NCBI RefSeq assembly: GCF_900111555.1
Contig: NZ_FOHZ01000016.1
Span: 1-64,000 of the forward strand
Reading direction: 5' to 3'
Length of the DNA stretch: 64,000 nt
Origin: Marinobacter segnicrescens
GTDB taxonomy: Bacteria > Pseudomonadota > Gammaproteobacteria > Pseudomonadales > Oleiphilaceae
In this document: one piece after another, positions 1 through 9,185 of the stretch
Layout: each line of letters begins with the position of its first letter
Numbering within the stretch: the first letter of the stretch is position 1
Notes under the pieces: model-generated
Told to the model about the DNA's origin: nothing
The model's input: only the letters and a program-made list of their open reading frames with translations
Database searches by the model: none
Made by a program: the position numbers and the translations under genes

Positions 1-83
1 CTACAACGGCCCCATACGACAAGCCTGCCACAGGCAGGCATCGACCTGCTTCGCAGGGCCTGAAGAACCCCTACGCCAGCCAC

Positions 84-117
84 AAAAAAGCCCCGGCACC
101 TTCCAGCTCCGGGGCTT
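84..117 (-). terminator. Rho-independent terminator of the cco cluster
   Basis: Read on the minus strand, a perfect 9-bp GC-rich stem (arms at 109-117 and 88-96) with a 12-base loop is followed directly by six T residues. It lies about 20 bases past the stop codon of the last gene of the cbb3 oxidase cluster, so it most likely ends that transcript. Further left, 23-39 holds a short 7-bp hairpin (GCCTGCC and GGCAGGC) with no T-run. No gene can be supported in bases 1-83. Confidence 0.85.
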
Positions 118-136
118 GTGGCAACCTAACGCCTCG

Positions 137-817
137 CTAGATAAAGGCCATCCAGGGTAGCGTCCACAGACCGAAGGCAACCATTGATGCACCGGCAATC
201 TGGCGGAACCAGCGATTTGTCCGCAATCCCTGAATCCAGGTAGCGGCAAGTCCTGTGCCTAGCATGGAAGGAAGGGTGCCGAGTCCGAAGAAGAGCATGG
301 TCCCGGCAGCGGCAGTGGTGGTGGGCTGTAGTGCGGCCCACCCCAGAGTGCTGTACACCAGTCCACAGGGAAGCCAGCCCCAGAGGGCGCCGAGGGAGAG
401 TGCCTGAAAGGGGTTGCGAACCGGCAGTAATTTTGCCGTAAGTGGCTGAAGTCGCCGCCATACCGGACCGCCAACTTTCTCCACATGGCGTATGCCATTC
501 CACCATTGCCCCATCGAGAGTCCCATCAGGATCAGCAGGATTCCTGCGAGGGTGCGAAGTAGCGGTCCAAGGGCGCCCCAAGAGTTCGTGGCGCTTACGC
601 TAAGCCAGGCGATGAGGGTCGCAATCAGCACATAGGAACCAATACGGCCCCCATTGAAGGCCAGTAACATCAGTATCTGGCGGAAGCGGTAGCCCCGGCC
701 TACGGGCAGTGCCATAGAGAGCGAAGCGCTGATACCGCCGCACATGCCCAGGCAATGGGTGCTGCCCAACAGGCCAATGACGAAGGCGGCAGGGTAGCTG
801 AGGGCAAGGTCCTGCAA
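137..817 (-). CDS. TauE/SafE-like (DsbD transmembrane-like) membrane protein next to ccoS
   Basis: Polytopic inner-membrane protein of 226 residues with about six hydrophobic segments. Near the N-terminus it has the motif GSTHCLGMCGG (Cys22 and Cys26) and later LPCGLV, a pattern of the sulfite exporter TauE/SafE branch related to DsbD membrane domains. Genes of this type often follow ccoS in proteobacteria and are suspected to help copper or redox handling during cbb3 oxidase assembly; that role is inference. I chose a TTG start at 817 because AGGGAG lies six bases upstream and the TTG sits one base past the ccoS stop. An in-frame ATG at 844 is the alternative. Confidence 0.82.
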   Translation of the reverse strand: MQDLALSYPAAFVIGLLGSTHCLGMCGGISASLSMALPVGRGYRFRQILMLLAFNGGRIGSYVLIATLIAWLSVSATNSWGALGPLLRTLAGILLILMGLSMGQWWNGIRHVEKVGGPVWRRLQPLTAKLLPVRNPFQALSLGALWGWLPCGLVYSTLGWAALQPTTTAAAGTMLFFGLGTLPSMLGTGLAATWIQGLRTNRWFRQIAGASMVAFGLWTLPWMAFI

Positions 818-818
818 T

Positions 819-1091
819 TCAGGCTCCCTTTTCCGGATTATCATCCTGTGGGGTTTGATCGCCATCCACGAATTCTGTAGTCCTGTCCTCGGCGGAGGCT
901 GACGGGTTGGATCGCTGGTGGGGTTGCTTGGCATCCTCGGGAATCATGTCCCGGTCGTCGTCATAGAGGATTCGGTGGGCAGGGCCCTCCAGGTCGTCAT
1001 ACTGGCCACTTTTTACGGCCCAATTGAAAACCAGTACGCCAATGGTCACCAGGATAAGCGTAATCGGGATAAGTATCAGCAGAATGTTCAC
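819..1091 (-). CDS. ccoS: cbb3-type cytochrome oxidase assembly protein CcoS
   Basis: Small protein of 90 residues with one N-terminal membrane segment (about residues 3-24), then the WAVKSGQYDDLEGPA stretch typical of CcoS. A hydrophilic, acidic tail follows. In Rhodobacter, CcoS is needed for insertion of cofactors (heme b and copper) into CcoN. The start codon is GTG. It lies 19 bases after ccoI and is followed at once by the TauE/SafE-like gene, so all three are probably one transcript. The C-terminal tail after about residue 50 is longer than in many homologues and looks disordered. Confidence 0.92.
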   Translation of the reverse strand: MNILLILIPITLILVTIGVLVFNWAVKSGQYDDLEGPAHRILYDDDRDMIPEDAKQPHQRSNPSASAEDRTTEFVDGDQTPQDDNPEKGA

Positions 1092-1110
1092 AGCAGTATC
1101 ACCTTGTTCC

Positions 1111-3579
1111 TCAACCGGGCTTGACCTCTTCCTGGCCCCTTGAGATCGTTTGTGGTTGGTTCTGCGTCCGGCTCCCGGGCTTCTCCTGGCTCAGTCTGAG
1201 GGCGTTGAGTACAACCACCAGGGAGCTCAGGGACATGCCAATAGCCGCCAGCCAGGGCGGTACCAGGCCTGCTGCAGCTAACGGTAGCGCCAGCAGGTTG
1301 TAGCCCAGGGCCCACATCATGTTCTGTCGAATAATACGCCGTGTTTCCTGGCTGGCGTCAATGGCTTGCACCAGTAGCTCCAGCTTTCCACCAAGGAGAA
1401 TGCCGTCTGCCCGGAGCTGGGTCAGGTCCGTTGCAGAACCCATGGCTACGGAAACAGCAGCGCCCGCCATGGAGGGCAGGTCGTTCAGTCCGTCACCCAC
1501 CATCATGATCTTCTTTCCACCGTCCGCAAGAGCCTGCAGGTGAGCGAGTTTGTCTTCCGGCGAAGCGCCACCAATTGCTTCATCGATGCCCAGCTCAGCG
1601 GCAATCCGGGCTACGTGGTTTGACCGATCGCCGCTGAGCATCACGGTCTTGATGTTTCGTGACTGAAGGGTTCGGACCGTCTCCACTGCATCGGCACGCA
1701 CACGGTCATCAATGAGCAGGCGAGCCTGTACCTTGCCGTCAACCGCTAGCCAGAGGTCAATGCCCTGGGCCTGGTCCGGAGGTGTTATCTCGGTTCTAGT
1801 GGAGGTTTCGATGAAGGCGCGGTGGCCGATGACAACGGATTTGCCTCGCCATTGACCGGTCAGGCCCTGGCCAAGATGATTGGAAACCCCGTCCACTGTC
1901 TCTGCCTTGATCCCACGGAACACTTCGGCAATGGGGTGCTCGGAGTGCTGCTCCAGGCCGGCGGCCAAGGACAGTATTTGTTGCTCCGGGAGATCGCCGA
2001 CCAGTGTAACACCGAGCAGGTGAAGCCTACCTTCCGTCAGTGTGCCGGTTTTGTCGAAGACAATCGTGTCGATATCCCCGAGAGTCTCCAGGGTATGTCC
2101 GCGGGTAGGCAGAAAGCCCAGTTTGCGTAATTTCAGTGTGGCACTGGTCAGGGCGGTCGGTGTTGCCAGCGATAGCGCGCAGGGGCAGGTGACCACCAGT
2201 ACAGAAAGGGTAATGTCGAAGGCATTATCGGCACCGGCAAGCCACCAGCCTATCCATACCAGTGGGGCAATAACCAGGACCCGGCTGACAAACACACCGG
2301 CTATACGATCCGCCATGCGGGCGATGCGAGGTTTTTCCGACTGGACCCGGTCCAGTATACGTAGAATGCCGGAAAGTCGGGTGCGGCTACCGGTACGGAG
2401 CACTTCGACTTCGATAGGGCTTTCGCCGTTGATGCTGCCTGCGAATACCTCGTCTCCGACTCCGTGGGACTCGGGGAGGTACTCACCGGTCAGGGCCGCT
2501 TCATTCAGGGTTGAGTGACCTGCGACAATCACACCGTCAACAGCCAGGGTTTCGCCGGGCTTGATTCGGATGCGGTCCCCGGTCTTCAGCTGGTGAGCGG
2601 CGACTACCTCTGAATCAGACCCAAGGATACGCGTGGCGACCCTTGGCTGATAACTGCCCAGCGCGGCCCCGGTGAGACCGGCACGGTAACGGGCGCGGGC
2701 TTCGATGAAACGGCCCAGCGACAGGAAAAAGGTGAACATGCAGACAGATTCAAAGTACACCTCATCACCGCCGAAAAAGGTAACCCAGGCACTGGCCGCG
2801 TAAGCCAGGCCTATGGCAGTGGCAACCGGTACATCCATGGTCAGGTGGCGGGAGCGTACATCACGAATGGCATTACTGAAAAAAGGCCGGGCGCTGTATA
2901 CCACCACCGGTGTGGCGACCAGCAAGCTGAACCACCGGAACAGCTGTATGAATTCAGGAGACAGCTCACTGATCATTTCAAAGTACAGGGGCACCGCCAA
3001 CATCATGCTCTGCATGGTGCCAATGCCGGCAACGAGGAGACGGATGATGGCGGTGCGGTTTTCTGCCTTGAGAGCCTGCTCCGCCTCGTCTGCATGATAG
3101 GGGGAGGCGGTATAGCCCAACTCGTGGATAGCGATCAGGAGGTCACTGAGACAGGTCTCCTCGGGGGACCAGACCAGCCTCGCTCTTTGGGTGGTGTGAT
3201 TGACGGTAAATGAAATCACGCCCGAGTGGGCGGCAAGGTGGCGTTCCAGCAACCAGATGCAGGCGGCACAGGTGATGCCGCCGATCAGTAGCTGGGCCTC
3301 TTGTCCGCCTTTCACCGGAGCTACGAACGCCTCCTGCGCAGCCGGATGATCCAGCTCTCGCAGCCGTTCCACGTCAGCAGGGGAAAGGGATCGGGGCGTA
3401 ACCGCTGGGGCTGTGCGGAACTGGTAAAAGCTGTCCAGGCCTTCCAGGTGAATGGTGTTGAAAACGGCCTGGCAACCATGACAGCAGAAGGCCTGATCCG
3501 GATGGTCCGGGTCGGGCACTATGGCCTGCTCTGGCTTTACCGGCTCACTGCAGTGAAAGCAGGGAAGTGTTTCAGCCAC
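1111..3579 (-). CDS. ccoI: Copper-translocating P1B-type ATPase CcoI, cbb3 oxidase assembly
   Basis: Copper-exporting P-type ATPase of 822 residues that supplies copper for cbb3 oxidase assembly. It has a Cys-rich N-terminus (Cys7, Cys10, Cys32, Cys33, Cys36) as in the FixI/CcoI branch and a heavy-metal-associated domain with GITCAAC (Cys104, Cys107). The ion-path CPC motif is at 465-467, the phosphorylated aspartate in DKTGT at 509, and the GDGLND hinge lies further on. It starts with GTG and overlaps the end of ccoH by 8 bases, which suggests coupled translation. The Cys-rich N-terminus separates it from CopA-type detoxification pumps. Confidence 0.95.
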   Translation of the reverse strand: MAETLPCFHCSEPVKPEQAIVPDPDHPDQAFCCHGCQAVFNTIHLEGLDSFYQFRTAPAVTPRSLSPADVERLRELDHPAAQEAFVAPVKGGQEAQLLIGGITCAACIWLLERHLAAHSGVISFTVNHTTQRARLVWSPEETCLSDLLIAIHELGYTASPYHADEAEQALKAENRTAIIRLLVAGIGTMQSMMLAVPLYFEMISELSPEFIQLFRWFSLLVATPVVVYSARPFFSNAIRDVRSRHLTMDVPVATAIGLAYAASAWVTFFGGDEVYFESVCMFTFFLSLGRFIEARARYRAGLTGAALGSYQPRVATRILGSDSEVVAAHQLKTGDRIRIKPGETLAVDGVIVAGHSTLNEAALTGEYLPESHGVGDEVFAGSINGESPIEVEVLRTGSRTRLSGILRILDRVQSEKPRIARMADRIAGVFVSRVLVIAPLVWIGWWLAGADNAFDITLSVLVVTCPCALSLATPTALTSATLKLRKLGFLPTRGHTLETLGDIDTIVFDKTGTLTEGRLHLLGVTLVGDLPEQQILSLAAGLEQHSEHPIAEVFRGIKAETVDGVSNHLGQGLTGQWRGKSVVIGHRAFIETSTRTEITPPDQAQGIDLWLAVDGKVQARLLIDDRVRADAVETVRTLQSRNIKTVMLSGDRSNHVARIAAELGIDEAIGGASPEDKLAHLQALADGGKKIMMVGDGLNDLPSMAGAAVSVAMGSATDLTQLRADGILLGGKLELLVQAIDASQETRRIIRQNMMWALGYNLLALPLAAAGLVPPWLAAIGMSLSSLVVVLNALRLSQEKPGSRTQNQPQTISRGQEEVKPG

Positions 3580-4111
3580 GTTCTGGGTCGTTGGGCCGCA
3601 TCACGATGGCTGAGTCGGCCGGGAAGTGGCCTTCACCCTTGATGCGCCAGTCTGAGGACGGTCCGCTCACATCCAGGTACCAGCGCCCGTCGATATTGCC
3701 GGCTATCTGTCCCCGGTAGTGGCCCTCGCCGGTGGGGCTGAGCTGAATGATGCGGTCCTGCTCGCCCATGGTGGGGTGGAATAGTTGGAGTATCAGGTAT
3801 TCCGGTGCCACGCCGGTGCCTTCGTCGCTACTTGCGAGGGTAACCTCAAGGTTGCGACCGGTCTGCTGGATGCGGGCCTCCAGGCCCAGTTCGGCAGCCT
3901 TGGCATCCCTTGCCAGGGACTGATTGATTGCGAGGCCTTCCTTGGAGTAATCGTCCACGACCATGGACGTATGCGTCGTCATTGAAAGCGTGATGGCGAC
4001 GATACAGTAGGTTATGGATGCTGCGGGGAACAGAACCAGAAACCAGAACCATGGCTGACGGAACCAGGGACGTGAGGCTTCGTGGTCTTCAAAACGTGCA
4101 GTTTCTGACAT
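3572..4111 (-). CDS. ccoH: FixH/CcoH family protein, cbb3 oxidase assembly
   Basis: Protein of 179 residues with a short cytoplasmic N-terminus, one membrane segment (about residues 20-42) and a periplasmic domain of the FixH family. CcoH is a single-span protein that binds assembling cbb3 oxidase and stabilises the complex. Its place between ccoG and ccoI is the usual order (ccoGHIS). It starts 56 bases after the ccoG stop and overlaps ccoI by 8 bases. The end of the periplasmic domain (WYLDVSGPSSDWRIKGEG) is the most typical part. Confidence 0.9.
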   Translation of the reverse strand: MSETARFEDHEASRPWFRQPWFWFLVLFPAASITYCIVAITLSMTTHTSMVVDDYSKEGLAINQSLARDAKAAELGLEARIQQTGRNLEVTLASSDEGTGVAPEYLILQLFHPTMGEQDRIIQLSPTGEGHYRGQIAGNIDGRWYLDVSGPSSDWRIKGEGHFPADSAIVMRPNDPERG

Positions 4112-4167
4112 GTCGGACTCTTCAATGGATCAGCAAGCAGCCCGCCGGAACGGGCTGTCTAAAGTGT

Positions 4168-5613
4168 TTAGCGGGGCCTTGGACCGACAAAACGACTGTC
4201 GGTTTCATCGGAAACGCCGCTGTCGTCGGTGGCTTCAATACGGAACGTGATTGAAGTGTTGATATCGTCAAGATCGTCCGGATTCACTTCGACGACCACC
4301 GGTACGGAACGAAGGTCACCTGCTGCAACCTGAACCGGCTCGTTGCCCCGGAGCAATCGCGCGGTTTCGATGCCTTCCAGGCCAATACGGAACTCCCGGG
4401 GAACTTCCGCCATGTTATTGATCTTCAGTGTGTAGGTGTTTTCGACCCAGCCATTGCCGTTATAGCTGAACAGCGCACCACGGTCGCGGATCACATCCAG
4501 TTCCACCGGCACACGTGTGGCAATGGTAACAACAACCGCCCCTATCATGAGCATCAGCAATGCTCCGTACCCGAAGGTGCGGGGACGTAGCAGCTTTGAC
4601 GGACGGCCCTCCAGTTCATTCTCCGTGGTATAGCGAATCAGGCCCCTGGGGTAGTCCATCTTGTCCATGACGCTGTCGCAGGCGTCGATACACAGGGCAC
4701 AGCCAATACATTCGTACTGAAGGCCATCACGGATATCGATGCCGGTGGGGCACACCTGCACACATAGGCCACAGTCAATACAGTCGCCAAGACCCAGTTC
4801 TTTCCGGTCAGCGGATTTCTTGCGGCTACCCCTGGGTTCCCCGCGGTTTGGGTCATAGGACACGATTCGGGTGTTGCGATCGAACATGACCGACTGGAAA
4901 CGAGCGTATGGGCACATATACAGGCAAACCTGCTCGCGCATCCAGCCCGCATTCAGGTAGGTAGCCACGGTGAAGAAGCCAACCCAGAAATAGGCCCAGC
5001 CATTGGCGCCAAGTGTGAACAGATCCGCCAGCAGTTCACGGATCGGATAGAAATAGCCCACAAAGGTAACGCCCGTAGCGAATGCGATCAGCAGCCAGCT
5101 CACGTGCTTTGCTGATTTCCTTATCATCTTTTCTGGCGAGTTGGGCGCCTTGTCCAGCCTCATACGCTTGGTGTGGCTGCCCTCGATACGCTCCTCGACC
5201 CACATGAAAATGAACGTCCATACGGTTTGCGGGCAGGTATAGCCGCACCACACGCGACCAAACAGGGTCGTTATGAAAAACAGGCCAAAGGCGCAGATGA
5301 TCAGCATGGCAGCAAGCAGGAAGAAGTCCTGCGGGAAGAAGGTCATGCCGTAGAGGTGGAATTCACGGGCTGGCAGGTCGAAGTGGATCAGCGGTTCGCC
5401 ATCAATGGTGATCCATACGAACAGAAAATACATGCCCATCAGGGCCATCAGGCTGAAAAAGCGGATTCGCTGGAACAGGCCCTTGATTTCCCGCACATAG
5501 ATCTTCTTGCGGCTGGCATAGAGTTCGACGGTTTCCGGATTTTTCTTGTTGTTTTTGTCGGAGGGGCCGTCAGTGTTCGGGTCAATCTGCTGGACCGGAA
5601 TCTGACTGCTCAT
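4168..5613 (-). CDS. ccoG: CcoG/FixG/RdxA membrane iron-sulfur protein
   Basis: Membrane ferredoxin-like protein of 481 residues. It has about five membrane segments, a WCGYTCPQ motif after the second, and two typical 4Fe-4S motifs (CIDCGLCVQVCP and CIGCALCIDAC). A C-terminal FixG-type immunoglobulin-like domain follows. CcoG has been reported in Rhodobacter to reduce Cu(II) for delivery to cbb3 oxidase. The reading frame is open further upstream, but AGGAGG with a 5-base spacer puts the start at the second of two adjacent ATGs (5613). It is separated from ccoP by a hairpin that may lower expression relative to the structural genes. Confidence 0.94.
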   Translation of the reverse strand: MSSQIPVQQIDPNTDGPSDKNNKKNPETVELYASRKKIYVREIKGLFQRIRFFSLMALMGMYFLFVWITIDGEPLIHFDLPAREFHLYGMTFFPQDFFLLAAMLIICAFGLFFITTLFGRVWCGYTCPQTVWTFIFMWVEERIEGSHTKRMRLDKAPNSPEKMIRKSAKHVSWLLIAFATGVTFVGYFYPIRELLADLFTLGANGWAYFWVGFFTVATYLNAGWMREQVCLYMCPYARFQSVMFDRNTRIVSYDPNRGEPRGSRKKSADRKELGLGDCIDCGLCVQVCPTGIDIRDGLQYECIGCALCIDACDSVMDKMDYPRGLIRYTTENELEGRPSKLLRPRTFGYGALLMLMIGAVVVTIATRVPVELDVIRDRGALFSYNGNGWVENTYTLKINNMAEVPREFRIGLEGIETARLLRGNEPVQVAAGDLRSVPVVVEVNPDDLDDINTSITFRIEATDDSGVSDETDSRFVGPRPR

Positions 5614-5715
5614 CATTACCTCCTGATGGTGACAGGCTCGCGCATTGCCAGAATGGTAAGACACTTCGGCCTGGGGATCTTTTCAAGCCTGGGTCCGCAG
5701 GGCAGGCCCAGGGTT

Positions 5716-5749
5716 GAAAAGACCGGGCGCCACAATCAACGGCGCCTGG
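5716..5749 (-). terminator. Intercistronic hairpin with T-run between ccoP and ccoG
   Basis: On the minus strand, CCAGGCGCC and GGCGCCCGG pair with one mismatch around a 9-base loop and are followed by TCTTTTC. This has the shape of a moderate Rho-independent terminator. It sits between the oxidase structural genes and the assembly genes. I infer partial termination that favours ccoNOQP over ccoGHIS; a separate promoter for ccoG cannot be excluded. Confidence 0.6.
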
Positions 5750-5759
5750 CTTTCACTTC

Positions 5760-6653
5760 TCAGTTGTTGGACAGGCTGTACACGTAACCGGCCAGAATGT
5801 GGATCTGATCGTCGCTCAGGCGGCCACCCTGGGCCGGCATGACGTTCTGACGACCGTAGACCACAGTCTCTTCGATCCACTCGTAGGTGCTGCCATAGAG
5901 CCAGGAATCGTCGGTCAGGTTGGGCGCACCCAGCGCCTGGTTGCCGGTACCGTCCGCTCCGTGGCAGGCCACACAGGCCTGAGCGTAGACTTCGGCACCC
6001 GCTTCTGCGGCAGCCTTATCCTGTTCCCGGCCGCTGAAGCTCAGTACATAGTTTACCACCTGGTCAACCTGCTCAGCTGTCATGTTTGGCATGGTGCCCT
6101 TGGCAGGCATATTGCCCTGGCGGCCATTGTGCAGTGTTTGCAGGATAGTGTCCGGGTCGCCACCGTACAGCCAGGCATCGTCAGTCAGGTTGGGGAAACC
6201 AACGGAACCGCGACCGGCTGAGCCGTGGCATACGGCGCAGTTGTTGGCAAACAGGCGCTGACCCATCTCCATGGCGTCTTCGTTACCCGCCAGTTCAGGA
6301 ATCGGGGTGCTGCCATACTGGGCATAGATTTCGCTGTAGCGGGCTTCGGCCTGCTGCACTTCCTCTTCCCACTGCTTTTCCTGGGTCCAGCCCAGCAGGC
6401 CCTGCCAGTTGCCCAGGCCCGGGTACAAGGCCAGGTAGATCAGGGCGAACACACAGGTGCCTACGAACAGGTAGAACCACCATTTTGGAAGCGGGTTGTC
6501 ATACTCCTCGATACCATCGAAGGAGTGACCCATGGTCTTTTCGGTTTCGGTGTCGGTGGTCTGGCTCTTGCGGGTGGCGAAGAGAAGCCACCAGCAGCCA
6601 AAAATGGTACCGAGCACGATCACACTGATCCAGATGCTCCAGAAGGTACTCAT
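5760..6653 (-). CDS. ccoP: cbb3-type cytochrome c oxidase subunit III, diheme cytochrome CcoP
   Basis: Diheme c-type cytochrome of 297 residues, anchored to the inner membrane by segments at about 5-25 and 57-77. Two tandem cytochrome c domains follow, with CAVCH (139-143) and CVACH (227-231). Both domains repeat an NLTDDxWLYG stretch. CcoP passes electrons from soluble cytochromes to CcoO and the catalytic subunit. Its ATG overlaps the ccoQ stop (ATGA), as expected for the ccoNOQP operon. The length is normal for the two-segment class of CcoP. Confidence 0.97.
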   Translation of the reverse strand: MSTFWSIWISVIVLGTIFGCWWLLFATRKSQTTDTETEKTMGHSFDGIEEYDNPLPKWWFYLFVGTCVFALIYLALYPGLGNWQGLLGWTQEKQWEEEVQQAEARYSEIYAQYGSTPIPELAGNEDAMEMGQRLFANNCAVCHGSAGRGSVGFPNLTDDAWLYGGDPDTILQTLHNGRQGNMPAKGTMPNMTAEQVDQVVNYVLSFSGREQDKAAAEAGAEVYAQACVACHGADGTGNQALGAPNLTDDSWLYGSTYEWIEETVVYGRQNVMPAQGGRLSDDQIHILAGYVYSLSNN

Positions 6654-6835
6654 TGTTTTTTCTCCGTTTTGTCCTGTTTCAAAGTGCGCTCGGCAATTTC
6701 GTCGTCATCAAAGGGCAGTTGAGCCGCCTCGTCGTTCGCCTTCTTCCGGTGAGCGCTATACGCCCACCAGACGATGCCAAAGAACGCGACCATTACCAGA
6801 AGGGTCTGGATGCCCCTGAAGTCATTGAGATCCAT
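6650..6835 (-). CDS. ccoQ: cbb3-type oxidase subunit CcoQ (FixQ)
   Basis: Small single-span protein of 61 residues. The membrane segment covers about residues 8-27 and is followed by a charged tail rich in acidic and lysine residues. CcoQ is the non-catalytic fourth subunit that stabilises the oxidase. The frame begins at a GTG (6844) overlapping the ccoO stop, but the ATG at 6835 has GGTGA at a 5-base spacing and gives the usual MDLN start. It overlaps ccoP by 4 bases. Confidence 0.88.
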   Translation of the reverse strand: MDLNDFRGIQTLLVMVAFFGIVWWAYSAHRKKANDEAAQLPFDDDEIAERTLKQDKTEKKQ

Positions 6836-6840
6836 CGAAA

Positions 6841-7449
6841 TCACCGTTTGTCTGAGATCACTGTACCCAGTTGTTGCAGGTAGGCGACCAGAGCATCAAT
6901 TTCGAACTGGCCACGGACGTCTTCTGCGGCACCTTCGATTTGCTCATCTGTGTAAGGCACACCCAGTGTCTGAAGGGTCCTCATCTTCTGGGCGGTCTTG
7001 GTATGGTCGACCTTGTCCTCGAACAGCCAGGGGAATGCAGGCATGTTGGACTCAGGCACTACGCTGCGCGGGTCAAACAGGTGCATGCGCTGCCATGCAT
7101 CCGAGTAACGGCCACCCACACGGGCCAGGTCCGGACCGGTACGCTTGGAGCCCCACAGGAACGGACGTTCGTAAACGAACTCGCCCGCAACGGAGTAATG
7201 GCCATAACGCTCGGTCTCGGCACGGAAGGGCCGGATCATCTGGGTATGACAGACGTGGCAGCCTTCCCGGATGTAGATATCACGGCCTTCCAGTTCCAAC
7301 GGATCCAGTGGCTCAAGGCCGGCCACCGGTTCGTTGGTTTCGTCCAGGAAGAACAGGGGAACAATCTCGGCCAGGAAGCCGCCGCTGATCACGAACAGGA
7401 TCAGCACGGTCATCAGGCCAAGCTTCTTTTCTACAATTTCGTGTCTCAT
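6841..7449 (-). CDS. ccoO: cbb3-type cytochrome c oxidase subunit II, monoheme CcoO
   Basis: Membrane-anchored monoheme cytochrome c of 202 residues. An N-terminal membrane segment at about 10-31 is followed by the heme motif CHVCH (64-68) in the typical [16 protein letters not shown] context. The methionine ligand region SNMPAFPWL comes later. CcoO carries electrons between CcoP and CcoN on the periplasmic side. The gene starts 18 bases after ccoN, so translation is closely linked. Full length for the family. Confidence 0.97.
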   Translation of the reverse strand: MRHEIVEKKLGLMTVLILFVISGGFLAEIVPLFFLDETNEPVAGLEPLDPLELEGRDIYIREGCHVCHTQMIRPFRAETERYGHYSVAGEFVYERPFLWGSKRTGPDLARVGGRYSDAWQRMHLFDPRSVVPESNMPAFPWLFEDKVDHTKTAQKMRTLQTLGVPYTDEQIEGAAEDVRGQFEIDALVAYLQQLGTVISDKR

Positions 7450-7467
7450 CTTGAACTAAGCTCCTGA

Positions 7468-8898
7468 TCAGGCCGGCTGGGCCGCGACGTTGTCAGCGGC
7501 GACCGCATCTTTCTGGCGGATGGTCATCCATACGTTCCAGGCCATGACGAGCATGCCGGTGAGGAAGATGGCACCACCGATGAAGCGCACCAGGTAACCA
7601 GGCCAGGAAGCTTCAAGCGCCTGTACAAAGCTGTAGGTCAGGGTGCCGTCGTCGTTGACCGCACGCCACATCAGGCCCTGCATGATGCCGTTGACCCACA
7701 TGGCCACGATGTAGAGCACGGTGCCAACGGTCGCCAGCCAGAAGTGCACGTTGATCAGGCCGATGCTGTACATGGCCTTGATACCCCAGAGTTTCGGAAT
7801 CAGGTGATAGATCGCACCGATACTGATCATCGCAACCCAGCCAAGGGCGCCGGAGTGAACGTGGCCGATGGTCCAGTCGGTGTTGTGAGACAGGGCGTTT
7901 ACGGTCTTGATGGACATCATCGGGCCTTCAAAGGTGGACATGCCGTAGAAGGACAGGGAAACCACCAGGAAGCGCAGGATCGGGTCGGTGCGCAGTTTGT
8001 GCCAGGCACCTGACAGGGTCATCATGCCGTTGATCATGCCGCCCCAGGAGGGGGCCAGCAGGATGAGGGACATGACCATACCTGCGGTCTGGGCCCAGTC
8101 CGGAAGCGCTGAATAGTGCAGGTGGTGGCCACCGGCCCACACGTAGGTGGCGATCAGGGCCCAGAAATGGACGATAGACAGGCGATAGGAGTAGACCGGA
8201 CGGTTCGCCTGCTTGGGTACGAAGTAGTACATCATGCCCAGGAAGCCAGCGGTCAGGAAGAAGCCCACCGCGTTGTGACCGTACCACCACTGCATCATGG
8301 CGTCTGTCACACCCGCGTAGGCGGAGTAGGACTTGAACGCAGAAGCCGGCAACGCCATGTTGTTGCCGATATGGAGTACCGCGATGGTCAGAATGAAGGC
8401 GCCGTAGAACCAGTTGGCCACGTAGATGTGAGGTGCGCTGCGCTTGGTGATCGTGCCGAAGAACACGATGGCGTAGGTCACCCAGACGACGGCGATGGCT
8501 ATATCGATCGGCCACTCGAGCTCGGCGTATTCCTTTGTTGAGGTAAGGCCAAGGGGCAGGGTGATGGCGGCGGAAACAATGATGGCCTGCCATCCCCAGA
8601 AGGTAAAGGCCGCCATGCCGTCCGAGAACAGTCGTGCCTGACAGGTACGCTGGACAACGTAGTAGGACGTTGCGAACAGGGCACTACCACCAAAACCGAA
8701 GATCACAGCATTGGTATGTAACGGCCGTAAACGACCGAAGTGGGTCCAGGGCAGGTCGAGGTTCAATTGCGGCCACACCAGCTGTGCTGCGATCAGCACA
8801 CCCAGCGCCATACCCACAATACCCCATACGACCGTCATGATGGCGAACTGCCTCACCACCTTGTAGTTGTATGTCAGGTTTGCATTCACTGTGCTCAT
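7468..8898 (-). CDS. ccoN: cbb3-type cytochrome c oxidase subunit I, CcoN
   Basis: Catalytic subunit of 476 residues with about 12 membrane helices. It binds heme b and the heme b3-CuB centre and reduces oxygen with high affinity while pumping protons. Visible landmarks are [26 protein letters not shown], the [11 protein letters not shown] segment with CuB ligands and [17 protein letters not shown] placed the start at the ATG at 8898 ([12 protein letters not shown]), where homology begins; the open frame extends 24 codons upstream through what looks like promoter DNA. It is the first gene of the operon. Confidence 0.97.
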   Translation of the reverse strand: MSTVNANLTYNYKVVRQFAIMTVVWGIVGMALGVLIAAQLVWPQLNLDLPWTHFGRLRPLHTNAVIFGFGGSALFATSYYVVQRTCQARLFSDGMAAFTFWGWQAIIVSAAITLPLGLTSTKEYAELEWPIDIAIAVVWVTYAIVFFGTITKRSAPHIYVANWFYGAFILTIAVLHIGNNMALPASAFKSYSAYAGVTDAMMQWWYGHNAVGFFLTAGFLGMMYYFVPKQANRPVYSYRLSIVHFWALIATYVWAGGHHLHYSALPDWAQTAGMVMSLILLAPSWGGMINGMMTLSGAWHKLRTDPILRFLVVSLSFYGMSTFEGPMMSIKTVNALSHNTDWTIGHVHSGALGWVAMISIGAIYHLIPKLWGIKAMYSIGLINVHFWLATVGTVLYIVAMWVNGIMQGLMWRAVNDDGTLTYSFVQALEASWPGYLVRFIGGAIFLTGMLVMAWNVWMTIRQKDAVAADNVAAQPA

Positions 8899-8941
8899 AG
8901 CCTTACCAATGGATTCAAGGGTGGGAAAGAAAATCGGCGCA

Positions 8942-8983
8942 AGTATGGAGAATCGATGACCTGTTTGCAATGACTCAGGTCAA
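8942..8983 (-). promoter_or_regulatory. Candidate ANR/FNR-activated promoter of ccoNOQP
   Basis: On the minus strand, TTGACCTGAGTCAT (8970-8983) matches 7 of 10 fixed positions of the FNR/ANR consensus TTGAT-N4-ATCAA. Its centre lies exactly 32 bases upstream of the centre of a -10-like CATACT (8942-8947), which is the geometry of a class II FNR promoter (site at -41.5). Transcription would start near 8935, giving a leader of about 37 bases before ccoN. This fits the known oxygen control of cbb3 oxidases. The rest of the 287-base gap to the divergent hydrolase gene shows only a weak TTGACC at 9056-9061 facing right. Confidence 0.55.
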
Positions 8984-9185
8984 CTCCATTCGTGACCGTA
9001 ATACCGCTGAAATCAGTGTGATGGCGAATCTGTTTGATCTTTGAGTGGTGTACAATTGACCCATTTTTCCGATATTCATCAATAAATACCGAAAGCTGGC
9101 GACGATGGGTTGATTCGCGACCATTTGACGCACCGGAGAGGACATACCTCAGAATCAGCTTAGTTGCCTTCGGAGAGGTTGCAAC

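Noticed and set aside
1..249. 82-codon frame on the minus strand at the left edge
   Set aside because: It overlaps the terminator and the end of the TauE/SafE-like gene and has no homology I can see.
9001..9020. TTGAT-like second FNR site before the hydrolase gene
   Set aside because: The TTGATCTTTGAGTG region (around 9033-9048) has one half-site only; the second half does not fit.
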